Of a stretch of 64,000 nucleotides of DNA, positions 33,833-43,764 are shown piece after piece; position 1 is the stretch's first letter, and each line of letters starts with the position of its first letter. Both the position numbers and the translations under genes were made by a program. Under the pieces are notes generated by a model that saw only the letters and a program-made list of their open reading frames with translations, had not been told where the DNA came from and searched no databases. Source of the DNA: an uncultured Draconibacterium sp. (GTDB lineage: Bacteria; Bacteroidota; Bacteroidia; Bacteroidales; Prolixibacteraceae); contig NZ_OY781365.1 of NCBI RefSeq assembly GCF_963676815.1, forward strand, positions 3,382,501-3,446,500, written 5' to 3'.

Positions 33833-33942
33833 ATAATTGTGCCATTATTTATCGCATTTCATGAGGTTGTTCTACCAGAGCGGGCAAGGATTAAAACTGT
33901 GATCGACATTTATTTCAGCAGCATCTAACGTGGCAAGGTATT
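33833..33942. promoter_or_regulatory. Divergent pair of TGGCA elements
   Basis: TGGCACAATTAT on minus (33844 to 33833), 43 bases before the AI-2E start. TGGCAAGGTATT on plus (33931-33942), 47 bases before the gene at 33978. A near-match TTCTACC lies between them at 33870-33876. Both genes could be switched by one bound regulator. Confidence 0.4.
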
Positions 33943-33977
33943 TTCTGCAACGTTATGTGAATAAAAACAAATAAGTT

Positions 33978-34229
33978 ATGGCTAAAAAAAATACGATTCC
34001 ACAAGTGAAAAACGAAGAACAGTATGAAGCATTAAGAGACAAAGGCTACAGCAAGCAAAAATCTGCAAGAATAGCCAATACCCCCGATTCGGGAGTAAAA
34101 GGAGGCAGCAGCAGCAGGTATGAAGAACGCACCAAACAAGAGCTATATAATAAAGCCAAAGAAGTTGGAATTAGCGGGCGCAGTAAAATGAATAAGACCG
34201 AATTGATTGAAGCTTTACGAAATAACTAA
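33978..34229 (+). CDS. Small Rho-N-like DNA/RNA-binding domain protein
   Basis: An 83-residue basic cytoplasmic protein. The N-terminal half (EEQYEALRDKGYSKQKSARIAN) resembles a family annotated DUF7218 or plasmid-stabilisation-like. The C-terminal half (EERTKQELYNKAKEVGISGR, then MNKTELIEALRNN) is a Rho-N/SAP-type helix-extended-loop-helix that binds nucleic acid. Its small size and setting suggest a stress-induced chromatin- or RNA-associated protein. It is convergent with the lipid kinase gene. Confidence 0.8.
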   Translation: MAKKNTIPQVKNEEQYEALRDKGYSKQKSARIANTPDSGVKGGSSSRYEERTKQELYNKAKEVGISGRSKMNKTELIEALRNN

Positions 34230-34285
34230 AGTAATAGCCTCGAAATAGAAAATCGAAAAAAACTGCACCCCCTGAAAAAAGCACT

Positions 34286-35167
34286 TTATGGAACAATGAG
34301 CTCTACACTGCGTGGCAAAATTTCCACATTAACTTGTAGCGGCTGACCAATAATTTCCCCATCAATCTGCAGGTTTTGCTGCTCGGGGTTTTTAATTTGC
34401 ACCTGTTTACATTTGTAGGTATCTACAAAGTCGAGCGTATGAATTTTTCGGGTGTAAAACGGTACCAGCATTTCTAAAAATTCGGCAAAATTCTGAGGAC
34501 GGATTATTACCAATTCAAAGTAACCGTCGTCTGGTTTCCCTTCGGGATTAATAATTGCTCCGGTTCCAAACTTCGAGGCGTTGGCCAAAACTACCATAAA
34601 TGCATTTCTCGAAATGGTAGCGTCATTAAGCATTATCTCGTATTTGGCCGGACTGGCATTTCCAAACTCTTCAATAAACGATTTAGTATAACCGAATAAT
34701 CCCCGGCTATCGCTTTTTTCGTAGGTGTTAATAAGCTGTGCATTAAACCCTATGTCGCTTAAGTGCAGGCAAATGTGATTGTCGTTAATTTGCAAAACGT
34801 CAATTTTTTTCGATTTCCCTTTTGCAATCAATTCCAGGTTCTCTTCCACCGTTTTGGGCAGATTTAGCTCGGAAGCCATTCCATTTGCCGATCCTAACGG
34901 GAGAATACCCATTTTTATTGATTTGTGTAACAGGGTTTGTGCAACAAGGTTGCAGGTTCCATCGCCGCCCACAGCAACCACTGTTGTTGGCTGAACGGTT
35001 TTAATCTTATCCGTAATTTTTTGTTTGTCGTTCTTTCCGGTAGTGTGTAAAAATTCGATGTTACAATGGTGGCTCTTCATAAAATTGCGCACCTCGGTGG
35101 TTAAATCGTCTTTCTCAATGTCTCCCGAAATGGGGTTGATTACAAATAATATATTCTCTTCTGGCAT
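34286..35167 (-). CDS. Diacylglycerol kinase family lipid kinase
   Basis: A 293-residue lipid kinase of the DgkB/YegS type. Seen: FVINPISGDIEKDD at the N-terminus, the catalytic loop VAVGGDGTCNLVAQ (GGDGT at 67-71), LPLGSANGMASELNLP (the GT(A/G)N-type motif with Ser), and the C-terminal beta-sandwich with LQIDGEIIGQP. It should phosphorylate diacylglycerol or a related lipid at the inner leaflet. A divergent gene for an APP1-type phosphatidate phosphatase starts 54 bases away, so kinase and phosphatase of opposite direction are paired. A CGGCACAGAAT element lies 44 bases upstream. Confidence 0.92.
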   Translation of the reverse strand: MPEENILFVINPISGDIEKDDLTTEVRNFMKSHHCNIEFLHTTGKNDKQKITDKIKTVQPTTVVAVGGDGTCNLVAQTLLHKSIKMGILPLGSANGMASELNLPKTVEENLELIAKGKSKKIDVLQINDNHICLHLSDIGFNAQLINTYEKSDSRGLFGYTKSFIEEFGNASPAKYEIMLNDATISRNAFMVVLANASKFGTGAIINPEGKPDDGYFELVIIRPQNFAEFLEMLVPFYTRKIHTLDFVDTYKCKQVQIKNPEQQNLQIDGEIIGQPLQVNVEILPRSVELIVP

Positions 35168-35220
35168 TTCTTATGTTATTGTTTCCCTAAAAATAAATAA
35201 ATTCTGTGCCGAAAACAGTT

Positions 35221-36354
35221 ATGACAGACAACAACGAAATGATTGACTATTTTGAAAGGAAAAACAGTGGATTCCTCAAAATGCAAAAATTCAGGTTAAA
35301 AAATAAACTGGGATGGTTGGGCGTACCCAAAGTAATTCCTTACCGCGGATTTGGATCATACGCCTCGGGCGAAATAACTATTGCCGGTGCTTTATACGAA
35401 GATAAAGGTTTAGAAAAACCGGAAGGAAAAAATTCATCGCGCGAAAATATACTTGCCATGTTAAAACGGTACTCCGGCGATCAGATTCCGGGGGCAAGAA
35501 TAAAAATTTATTTTGATAACGAACAACAGCAGCGGGTAACCGAAGAAAATGGCATTTTTAAACTTACCATGCCTTTAAATGAAACCGAGACACAGCCACA
35601 CACAAAATGGAAAAAATACCATGCTGAACTGTTAGACCAGATTGGGCACGAGGCGAATAATTTTCGTGCCGAGGGAGAAATTCTAATCCCGGGAGCTGAT
35701 GCTTCGTTTGGGGTAATTTCTGACATTGACGATACGATAATGATAAGTCACTCTACCCGGACATTACGAAAATTGAGATTAATGCTAACGCACAACTCGC
35801 GAACCCGGAAACCATTTCTGGGAGTTGAAGCGTTTTATCAGGCCTTGCATCAGGGCGTTGATGGACACAGCAGGAATCCGTTTTTTTATTTGTCGAGCAG
35901 TGAGTGGAATTTGTACGATCTGATCGATGATTTTTGTTCTTATAATCAATTTCCGAAAGGTGTTTATTTGCTGCGCGAAATTAAACCAGGACTTGTAAAT
36001 TTGTGGAAACAAGGTGGCGGTAACCACGAACACAAATTCGACAAAATTATTAAGCTCTTTAAAATGTATCCGAATTTGTCGTTTGTTTTAGTGGGAGATA
36101 ACGGGCAGCACGATCCGGAAATTTATGCTCGGGTGGCGCGAATTTATCCCCGGCGTATTAAAGCAATTTATATCAGAACAGTGCGAAAAAAGAAAGATAA
36201 ATACATGAAAAAATTGATTGCAGAGATGGAAGATTTAAATGTGCAAATGGTTTTTACTCCCGATACGATTAATGCGGCACAACATGCACAAAGCATAAAT
36301 ATTATTGCCGAATCTTCCGTTAAATCAATTATCGAAAACAGTTTAACCGATTAG
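35221..36354 (+). CDS. APP1-like phosphatidate phosphatase (DUF2183)
   Basis: A 377-residue HAD-type phosphatase. The N-terminal half (about 30-160) is beta-rich and includes VIPYRGFGS and the Ig-like GARIKIYFDNEQQQRV. The catalytic domain starts with GVISDIDDTIMIS (DIDDT 168-172, the DxDxT nucleophile motif), then YLSSSEWNLYDLIDDF and FVLVGDNGQHDPEIYARVA. Yeast App1 dephosphorylates phosphatidate to diacylglycerol. I start at the ATG at 35221; an in-frame GTG at 35206 would add 5 residues. Its divergent neighbour is a lipid kinase catalysing the reverse step. Confidence 0.9.
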   Translation: MTDNNEMIDYFERKNSGFLKMQKFRLKNKLGWLGVPKVIPYRGFGSYASGEITIAGALYEDKGLEKPEGKNSSRENILAMLKRYSGDQIPGARIKIYFDNEQQQRVTEENGIFKLTMPLNETETQPHTKWKKYHAELLDQIGHEANNFRAEGEILIPGADASFGVISDIDDTIMISHSTRTLRKLRLMLTHNSRTRKPFLGVEAFYQALHQGVDGHSRNPFFYLSSSEWNLYDLIDDFCSYNQFPKGVYLLREIKPGLVNLWKQGGGNHEHKFDKIIKLFKMYPNLSFVLVGDNGQHDPEIYARVARIYPRRIKAIYIRTVRKKKDKYMKKLIAEMEDLNVQMVFTPDTINAAQHAQSINIIAESSVKSIIENSLTD

Positions 36355-36361
36355 GGTGTTC

Positions 36362-36369
36362 TATATTTG
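36362..36369 (+). promoter_or_regulatory. -7 box for the tamA-like gene
   Basis: TATATTTG is an exact TAnnTTTG match, 15 bases before the ATG at 36384, with TTTA about 20 bases upstream as a weak -33. The leader would be very short. Confidence 0.5.
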
Positions 36370-36383
36370 CTTTTGTATAATTT

Positions 36384-38216
36384 ATGATCAAAAAAATACA
36401 CCATATATTCTTTTTAACCCTAGGCATTTTGTTTGGTTTGGTTGCTAACGGCCAGGAAAATTACGAAATCAGAGATATCAATTTCAAAGGAAACCGATCG
36501 CTAGATAAAAGCTTTCTGATGGATAAGCTGGTGGTTGAAGAAGTTTCATTCCTTGAAAAACTATTAACCAACAACGAACCAACATTATTTAGCCGAGAGT
36601 TGATTGATCTTGATTTGGAGCGACTGAAAAGAACCTATCAAAGCGAAGGTTTTGTTTATGTTAATGTAAAACTCGATTCGTTAAAAGTAAATGATAACAG
36701 GCAGATTGTTAAACTCAACTTTATTATTGATGAGAATGAGCCATTCGTTGTTGATACAGTAATATTTAAATTAACAGAGCGAGACGATCAAATCAATATC
36801 GACTCCATTGCAGAACGAAATATTAAGAAGCTTGCGCTGCGAAAAGAAGAGCGTTTTAGCGATGAAGCATTAAAAGAAGATGTATCGCTAATCCGAAATC
36901 TCTTTTTAGACATGAGTTTCGCATACGTTGATGTTAATTACAAAATTCAGTTAGATACCCTGCAACAATCAGTTGGAATTACTTATTTGATAGATCCCGG
37001 GCCGGTAAGTCATTTTGGCCAAACAACAGTGAGTGGAAATAAACATGTTGCGGAAGATTTTATTCGCAAGCAATTTAGCTACAGCGAAGGGCAGGACTAT
37101 AACAAATCGCTTCTGGATAAAACGCGTGAGTCCTTGTATCACCTGCAACTTTTTAGTGTGGTTTCTGTGCTGCCACAAAAAGATAAAACAACCCTGAAGA
37201 ATCCTATACCGGTGAATTTATATATTGAAGAAGCACCACGAATTAACAGCGAATTTGGAGCAGGTTATGGTACCGAAGATAAATTCAGGGCATTCGTCGA
37301 TTTTACTTATCTGGGATTCTTAGGAAGTGCACGGCGCATAAATATTTATGCAAAACACTCAGCCATTGAACCTTATTACCTGAGTTTGAAATGGACACAA
37401 CCTCAAATATTTGATAAAAAGGGAACCGTTTCAATTAATCCTTTTCTGGGGAGAAATGTGGAACCCGGATATGAAACAAAGACATTCGGGTTAAATTTAC
37501 CTGTTACCTATAAATTTACAAATCAGTTAAATGCAACGCTTACTTACTATTACGAAAAAGTAACACAGAGTATAGAATCCGGCGATCCGGAATTTCCAGA
37601 TCCTGAAGATGAGAATTACCTCTACAATAAATCGGGAGTGTTGCTCAGTTCAGTATTTGCAACGGCAAGTCCAAAGTTTTCGCCGCAGCAAGGAGTGAAC
37701 CTTTCGATGGGGATAAAACTGAACGGCTACAAATTTGGTGGCGATTTTAGTTACATGCGCTTGTGGGGCGACTTCCGTACCTACCAGAAAATAGATGATA
37801 TGGTATTAGCACTACGCGGAATGATTGGAGGAATCCACTCGTCGGATGATGACGGATTTATTCCCGTTGAAGATCGTTTCTACTCGGGAGGTAGTAATTC
37901 GGTAAGAGGTTGGAGCCGCTCGCAATTGGGGCCAAAACGCGAAAGCGGAACTCCCTTGGGCGGTAAAAGTATTTTGGAAGGAAATGTAGAATTGCGTTAC
38001 CCGCTTTTTTGGCGATTAAGTGGAGTTGCTTTTGTTGAAAGTGGTAATGTTTGGGAGAAGGCATTTAGCTATAATTTTAACGATCTGGCTTATGCGGCCG
38101 GAGGTGGTTTACGTGTTGATACACCAATTGGTCCGGTACGTTTTGATGTTGGTTTTCCATTGTGGAACGAGAAAAAAAGTCCTCAGTTTTTTATTAGTGT
38201 CGGACAAGCATTTTAA
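36384..38216 (+). CDS. BamA/TamA family outer-membrane assembly protein
   Basis: A 610-residue outer-membrane protein. A signal peptide covers about 1-22 (LGILFGLVANGQ). POTRA-like domains span about 23-270 (YEIRDINFKGNRSLDKSFL; VSHFGQTTVSGNKHVAEDFI). The rest is a 16-stranded barrel of the surface-antigen (D15) type with EFGAGYGTEDKFRAFVDF, FYSGGSNSVRGWSRSQLGP (the conserved VRGW/F L6 loop) and a C-terminal Phe. The tamB gene overlaps its stop (TAATG), so the pair corresponds to TamA/TamB, which moves lipids or inserts outer-membrane proteins. Confidence 0.93.
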   Translation: MIKKIHHIFFLTLGILFGLVANGQENYEIRDINFKGNRSLDKSFLMDKLVVEEVSFLEKLLTNNEPTLFSRELIDLDLERLKRTYQSEGFVYVNVKLDSLKVNDNRQIVKLNFIIDENEPFVVDTVIFKLTERDDQINIDSIAERNIKKLALRKEERFSDEALKEDVSLIRNLFLDMSFAYVDVNYKIQLDTLQQSVGITYLIDPGPVSHFGQTTVSGNKHVAEDFIRKQFSYSEGQDYNKSLLDKTRESLYHLQLFSVVSVLPQKDKTTLKNPIPVNLYIEEAPRINSEFGAGYGTEDKFRAFVDFTYLGFLGSARRINIYAKHSAIEPYYLSLKWTQPQIFDKKGTVSINPFLGRNVEPGYETKTFGLNLPVTYKFTNQLNATLTYYYEKVTQSIESGDPEFPDPEDENYLYNKSGVLLSSVFATASPKFSPQQGVNLSMGIKLNGYKFGGDFSYMRLWGDFRTYQKIDDMVLALRGMIGGIHSSDDDGFIPVEDRFYSGGSNSVRGWSRSQLGPKRESGTPLGGKSILEGNVELRYPLFWRLSGVAFVESGNVWEKAFSYNFNDLAYAAGGGLRVDTPIGPVRFDVGFPLWNEKKSPQFFISVGQAF

Positions 38217-41200
38217 TGAAATTAATGAAGCGAATAATACGATATATATATCTTTTTATTGCCTGGCTACTGGCCGGTTTGGCGGCGTTGCTCGTTGTTG
38301 CAGCATTATTAATTCAGCTACAACCGGTAAAAAATAAACTTTCGGGCATTGCCGAAAAACAGGCCGAAAAGGTTTTAAACGGTAAGCTCAGCATCGGAAA
38401 AATAAGCGGAAATATTTTCACCAACATAAGCTTTGAAAATGTATTGTGGACCAACAACCAGGATACGGTTGCATATCTAAATTCGGTTTCTGCATCGTAT
38501 AGCTTGTGGCCATTAACCCGCGGCGAACTGCAAATAGAAAATGCAGCAATTCATTCACCGTATATTCATTTGCAACAAAAGCCAGACTCTACCTGGAACT
38601 TCGCCAGCCTGATGAAAAGACAACCCGAAAGTTCTGTTGATACCACTTCTGGTTCAGGTGATTTTCAATTGGTGTTATCCGATTTTAATCTAACAAACGG
38701 CCGGGTTAAAATTCAGGCGCTTGATTCAATTATTCCGGATGAAGTGAAGAACTGGAACATGCAGGCAAGTGGTGCTTATTCCAGTAACGAACAATCGCTA
38801 GCTTTAAAACAATTCGGGTTTAAAACCCAGCGCCCCGGGTTTAATTTGCAGGAACTAAGTTTTTCGGCTTTGCGCAACGAAAAAAATATTGCCTTAAATA
38901 ATTTTCGCTTAAAAACAGCACAGAATGCATTGAATGCCGAGGCCAGTTATTCTGATGATTCCGACACTGATATTTCGGCAGAGATGAAAACAGAACCGTT
39001 GTATATTGGCGAGTTCAACTTTTTATTACCCACGCTGAATCTTCCTGCACATCCGGTAATCAATTTCAAAACAAACACGAACAAAGAAGGAATTAACGCA
39101 ACACTTTTGGTAAAAGATAAAAGCCAGGAGATAAATCTTGAATTGTCATCGGCCAACCTGATTCAGTTTGTTGAAAACAGCGCTCAAACAAATTTACAAT
39201 ACAATGTATCGGCGAACGTAAACAACATAAACCTGGCACATTGGCTTGGCAACCCGCAGTTAGATCACACCATTAACGGTACTTTTGAAATTGATGGAGA
39301 GGGAACAGATCCGAAAACAGCAGATGTAAATTTGAAAGCCAAATTTAACGATTGTGTTTTTGCGCAAAAACCGGTAGAAAAGATAAATTTAGATATTGAA
39401 CTGCAGCAAGGAAATGCAAAAGGAATAATTGATGCCGAAGGGAATTTTGGAGTAGTTTCTGTTGCGCCGGAAATCGAAAATCTGCTGGAAAACCCGATCT
39501 ATAATTTGCAGGCGCAAATACAAGGGCTTAATCTGGCTCCCTTGTTTACAAACGATTCGTTGCAATCCGACATAAATTTAAGGGCGCAGTTACACGGAAA
39601 AGGTTTTGATCCGCAAACTTTGGAAGCCAGAGCTGAAATTACAGCCAGTAAATCCGTTTTCTCCAATTATACCCTCGATTCATTATTTGGGCAAGTGATC
39701 TACGAAAATAAAAATGTTGTTATCGATTCTTTGTGGGCAACAGCAAAACGCTGACTTTAAAAGCCGGGGGAAATTATAATCTGGCCGGAAATTCCGATTT
39801 GCAATTTAGTGCTCAAGTAGATGATATTAGGGCATTTTCGGCATATATTCCGTTGGATAGTATTCGCGGAAGTGGAAGTATTAAAGCACACCTTTCAGGC
39901 GAGACCGATTCGCTTTTGCTGGAGGCGCAGGTTGAGTTACAAAATGCCGGATTTACTGATATTACGGCTAAAAGAATAGTGTTGGACGGTACCGGACAAT
40001 TGGCACCGAATGACACCTCCCTGTTGGTAAATGCAATTGTTGAGCAATTCAATGCCGGAGGTTTTGAGTTAGATAGTGTTGTAGCAAATGCCGGTTATTT
40101 CATCGATTCAATACAGCTTGAAACACGGGCAAGCGGCAATGAAATGCATACGGAATTGCAGTCTGAGATTCTGCTCAACGATGGATTAACCATTTCACTT
40201 TCAGAATGGTCGCTCAACTTTAAAAACCAGAACCTGACTCTTGAGAATGCTCCGGCTGTAATTGAAATCGATTCCCTGGAATATCGTCTAAGCAACCTGA
40301 AAATGGCTTCCGATAGGTCTGATTCGGCACAGTATATAAAAGCAGGCGGTGTGATCTCGCAGTACGGCAACGAAGATTTTCAATTTGAAATTGCCAATGT
40401 AAATATTGCAGGATTACTTGAAAGTTTTGGAATTGAAGCGGCTGTTTCCGGAAATATAAACGCCAGTGCGAATATTGGCGGAACAGCTGTTGCTCCTGAT
40501 TTGAACGGGAATATAAGTATTGATGACGCGCTGGTTTATGGCTATAAATTTTCTGACTTTGGCGGCCAGTTTAGTCTCGAGAACAACCGCCTGAATTTTG
40601 ACGCTCAAATTGTTCCGCTTGACACCGGATTGCTCGAGATTAACGCAAATATTCCTTTTGAAGCCCGCTTTGACATTATGGCTTTCAACGTTAATCCTGA
40701 GGACACAATTGGTGCCCGTTTAGCGGTTGAGCAATTTCCGCTTTCGGCAATGGAATTTTTGAAACAAGCGGAAAAAGTGGAAGGGGTTTTAAATGGCAAT
40801 GTTGAGGTTGGAGGAACATTAAAAGAGCCGCAACCACGGGGTGAATTGAACTTAAATAACGCACAAATTCTGATTCCTGAATATGGAATTGAATATGAAG
40901 ACATCGTTCTTGATTTACATTTTTCTGAAAATGCGGCTCAGCTTGATTCGTTTTACATTAAAACCGACGATGGAAATTTAAAGGCCAGCGGAACTGTTGA
41001 TTTTGGCTCGGCCTTTTACAACGGAGAAATTAGTAATTCAGAAGTCAGTATTCATTTCAATTCATTTAACCCGGTTGATCACAGGCAGTTTAATATGGAA
41101 CTATCGGGCGACGCCAGTTTAAAAGGCGAGGCGGGGAAAGTGGTTTTTGATGGCGATTTGGAAATACCGGAGGCTAATATTTATTTGCCTGCAATTATGA

Positions 41201-42102
41201 GCATGGCCGGTCGCTTTGCAGAGCCTGAATTACCGCAGCCCATTTTGGTACAAGAGCTTAATAAACTTAATAAAGTAAGTGATTCAACTGCAACAATAAG
41301 CGATACCATTTCAACACGCGACACGCTCGATCTTAGTTATTTGTCTGGCTTAACAGGAAAACTAACCGTGAATTTTCCGCAAAATACCTGGATAAAAAAT
41401 AACGATATGTTTGTTGAAATCTCAGGAGAGTTGGAAGTGATTAAAAATTCGGAGTTTTTCGAGTTGTTTGGTAACATTAATGTGGTGCGCGGTCAGTACG
41501 AAATTTTGGGAAAGACCTTTAAAATTCAGGAAGGAACAGTTACTTTTCAAGGAGGAGAAGACCTTATTCCGAGGTTAAATATTCAGGCCGTTTATGCTTT
41601 TCGTAATCCCGAAAAAGCGGAACAGAAACTTACTGTTCAGATACAGGGAACAGCCACCGAACCGGAGATTAATTTTACAATTGATGGCAGCCGGATTAGT
41701 GAGGGAGATGCCCTTTCGTACATTTTGTTTGGTGTTGAAATGAATGAACTAACGATTGAACAGCAGGAGAATGTTTCGGGGGCCGGAGAAATTGCCGGCT
41801 CGGCAGCTATGTCATTACTATCGTCGCAACTAACAGATTTGTTGGGTAATAAACTTGATGTTGATTACATTGAACTAAAAGGTGATGGTGGTTTTGATAA
41901 CGCTACGGTTGTGGTTGGAAAGTACATAACCAACGATTTGTTTGTTAGTTACGAGCAACGTTTTGGCGAGCCCGATGAAAAAGATATTTCAAAATACCAG
42001 GTAAAAATGGAGTACGAATTATTTAAGTTTCTGTTTCTGCAGTTAAACAACTCTTCTACCGATAGCGGTTTTGATGTGATTATAAAGTTAGATTCGAAAT
42101 AA
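38216..42102 (+). pseudogene. tamB: TamB family translocation/assembly protein, frameshifted
   Basis: The first frame (38216-39754) encodes an N-terminal membrane anchor (about 8-30) and repeating beta-strands of the AsmA/TamB type, ending ENKNVVIDSLWATAKR. The second frame (39733-42102) continues with GNSKTLTLKAGGNYNLAG and ends in the conserved DUF490 domain (FEIQGTATEPEINFTIDGSR-like; seen as VQIQGTATEPEINFTIDGSR). One extra G in the run 39735-39737 joins them as IDSLWGNSKTLTL, giving about 1295 residues. TamB spans the periplasm as a lipid-conducting groove with TamA. As in mlaD, a single G is missing from a G-run, so error and real mutation are both possible. Confidence 0.87.
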
Positions 42103-42216
42103 ATTTGCTTGCTTAATCAATTCTAATCCACCAATTATTCAATTCTGAATAACAGAATAGCATTACCTTTTTTACCAATTTTTCTGTTCCATTGTAGGTT
42201 TATATTATTTAAACAG

Positions 42217-42365
42217 TGTAGATATTGAACCTCAGTGTGTAGATGTAATTGTGCATGTTCTGATTTCTGTTTCTTAATGCTATTTCTGAAAATAATTCTG
42301 TAACTGTCATATATACAGCGGCATGAGGCGTTTTTGTATTCGTGTGATGTACATGGCACAGTATT
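42217..42365 (+). promoter_or_regulatory. Paired TGTAGAT and TGGCAC element before OmpA gene
   Basis: TGTAGAT at 42217-42223 and again at 42238-42244 (21 bases apart, two helical turns), then TGGCACAGTATT at 42354-42365, 51-66 bases before the candidate starts. The rest of this 300-base leader shows no gene. Confidence 0.42.
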
Positions 42366-42419
42366 ACGTTAAGTACAGTCGTAAACAAAAACAAAGATTA
42401 AGATATGATTGAAAAGAGC

Positions 42420-43088
42420 ATGAAAACAAAAATTGTTGTTATGGCAATTGCAATAGTACTTGCATTTGCATCGTGTAATACTTCAAAAACACTTCAGGGT
42501 GGAGCAATTGGAGCCGGTGCCGGAGGGGCAATCGGTGGTTTAATTGGTTCCGGATCGGATAACACAGCAAAAGGAGCAATTTTGGGAGCTGTAATTGGTG
42601 GTTCTGCCGGAGCGCTTATTGGTAATTATATGGATAAGCAAGCCGAAGAGCTGGAAGACGATCTTGAAGGTGCCGATATTGAAAGAGTTGGTGAAGGAAT
42701 TAAAATCACTTTTGATTCAGGAATATTGTTCGGATTCGATTCAGACGAACTGTCGCCTGCATCACGAGAAAATATTGGCGACCTGGCAGAAATACTGCAA
42801 AAATATGAAGATACTGATATTCTGATTGAAGGTCACACCGATAGTAAAGGTTCGGAATCGTATAACGAAAAGTTGTCGGAACAAAGAGCTGACGCCGTTT
42901 CTGATCAATTAAAAATGCTCGGTGTATCATCTTCACGAATTTCAGAGGTTGGATACGGCGAAGAAATGCCCGTTGCTGATAATTCAACAGAAGAAGGCAG
43001 AAGACAGAACAGGCGTGTAGAAGTGGCTATTTTTGCCAACGAGAAACTAAAGAAAGCTGCCCAAAACGGAGAATTGATGTCTCAATAA
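42420..43088 (+). CDS. OmpA family lipoprotein with glycine zipper
   Basis: A 222-residue outer-membrane lipoprotein: leader VVMAIAIVLAFAS/C near residue 18, a glycine-zipper region (GGAIGAGAGGAIGGLIGSGS) that inserts in membrane, and an OmpA_C domain at about 95-210 with FGFDSDELSPASRENIGDLA, ILIEGHTDSKGSESYNEKLS and RRQNRRVEVAI for binding peptidoglycan. It resembles E. coli YiaD. I start at the ATG at 42420, which gives the cleaner signal sequence; ATG 42405 would add 5 residues. The promoter region carries candidate stress elements. Confidence 0.92.
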   Translation: MKTKIVVMAIAIVLAFASCNTSKTLQGGAIGAGAGGAIGGLIGSGSDNTAKGAILGAVIGGSAGALIGNYMDKQAEELEDDLEGADIERVGEGIKITFDSGILFGFDSDELSPASRENIGDLAEILQKYEDTDILIEGHTDSKGSESYNEKLSEQRADAVSDQLKMLGVSSSRISEVGYGEEMPVADNSTEEGRRQNRRVEVAIFANEKLKKAAQNGELMSQ

Positions 43089-43119
43089 TCTCAAATACTC
43101 ATTTATTAAAACAACTGAT

Positions 43120-43746
43120 ATGAAGAAATTTATAGTGATTACCTTAATGCTATTAGGGTTTGGAAGCCAAATGTATGCCCAAAACAGTTATTCGGGTATA
43201 AAGGGAGGACTGAACTTAGCGAGTCTCTCAACCGACGGTAACAGTGATAAGAATCTGAAAATGGGCTTTCATGCCGGTGTATTTACAAAAATACCGCTCT
43301 CAGAAAGCCTTGCCATTCAGCCCGAACTGCTGTATTCCGGAAAGGGAATAAAACTAAATTTTGATGAAAGTATGGTTGCCGATGGCGAAGCAAAATTTAA
43401 CCTGCATTACATTGATTTACCGGTAAAACTGGTTTTCAATTTAGCAGAAGATTTTTCTTTCGAGGTAGGCCCATATGTTAGTTACCTTATGAGTGCCAAC
43501 GTTGATACCGATGGTGAAGTATTTGGCGCTGATTTTACGTCGGAAGATGAATTGGACCGGGACCATTTTAATTCGATAGACTATGGTTTCTCGGCCGGGC
43601 TTGGATTTGATCTTGACCCGATGATTGTTGGATTTAACTACAATCTTGGCCTAAAACAAGTAGCCAACAGCAACGACGTTGCCGAAGATTTGATTGGCGA
43701 TGCAAAAAACATGGTCATTCAGGCTTATGTTGGTTTTAAATTTTAA
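43120..43746 (+). CDS. Outer-membrane beta-barrel (PorT/OMP_b-brl_2-like)
   Basis: A 208-residue secreted beta-barrel protein. A signal peptide covers 1-20 (LLGFGSQMYAQ). The barrel begins SYSGIKGGLNLASL and contains LAIQPELLYSGKGIKL, LHYIDLPVKLVFNLAED and FSAGLGFDLDPMIVGFNYNL. It ends in a C-terminal Phe (AYVGFKF), as expected for Bam recognition. It is a small eight-stranded porin-like protein with no defined ligand. It lies 31 bases after the OmpA gene and probably shares its transcript. Confidence 0.88.
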   Translation: MKKFIVITLMLLGFGSQMYAQNSYSGIKGGLNLASLSTDGNSDKNLKMGFHAGVFTKIPLSESLAIQPELLYSGKGIKLNFDESMVADGEAKFNLHYIDLPVKLVFNLAEDFSFEVGPYVSYLMSANVDTDGEVFGADFTSEDELDRDHFNSIDYGFSAGLGFDLDPMIVGFNYNLGLKQVANSNDVAEDLIGDAKNMVIQAYVGFKF

Positions 43747-43764
43747 TACTAAAACAAGAATATT

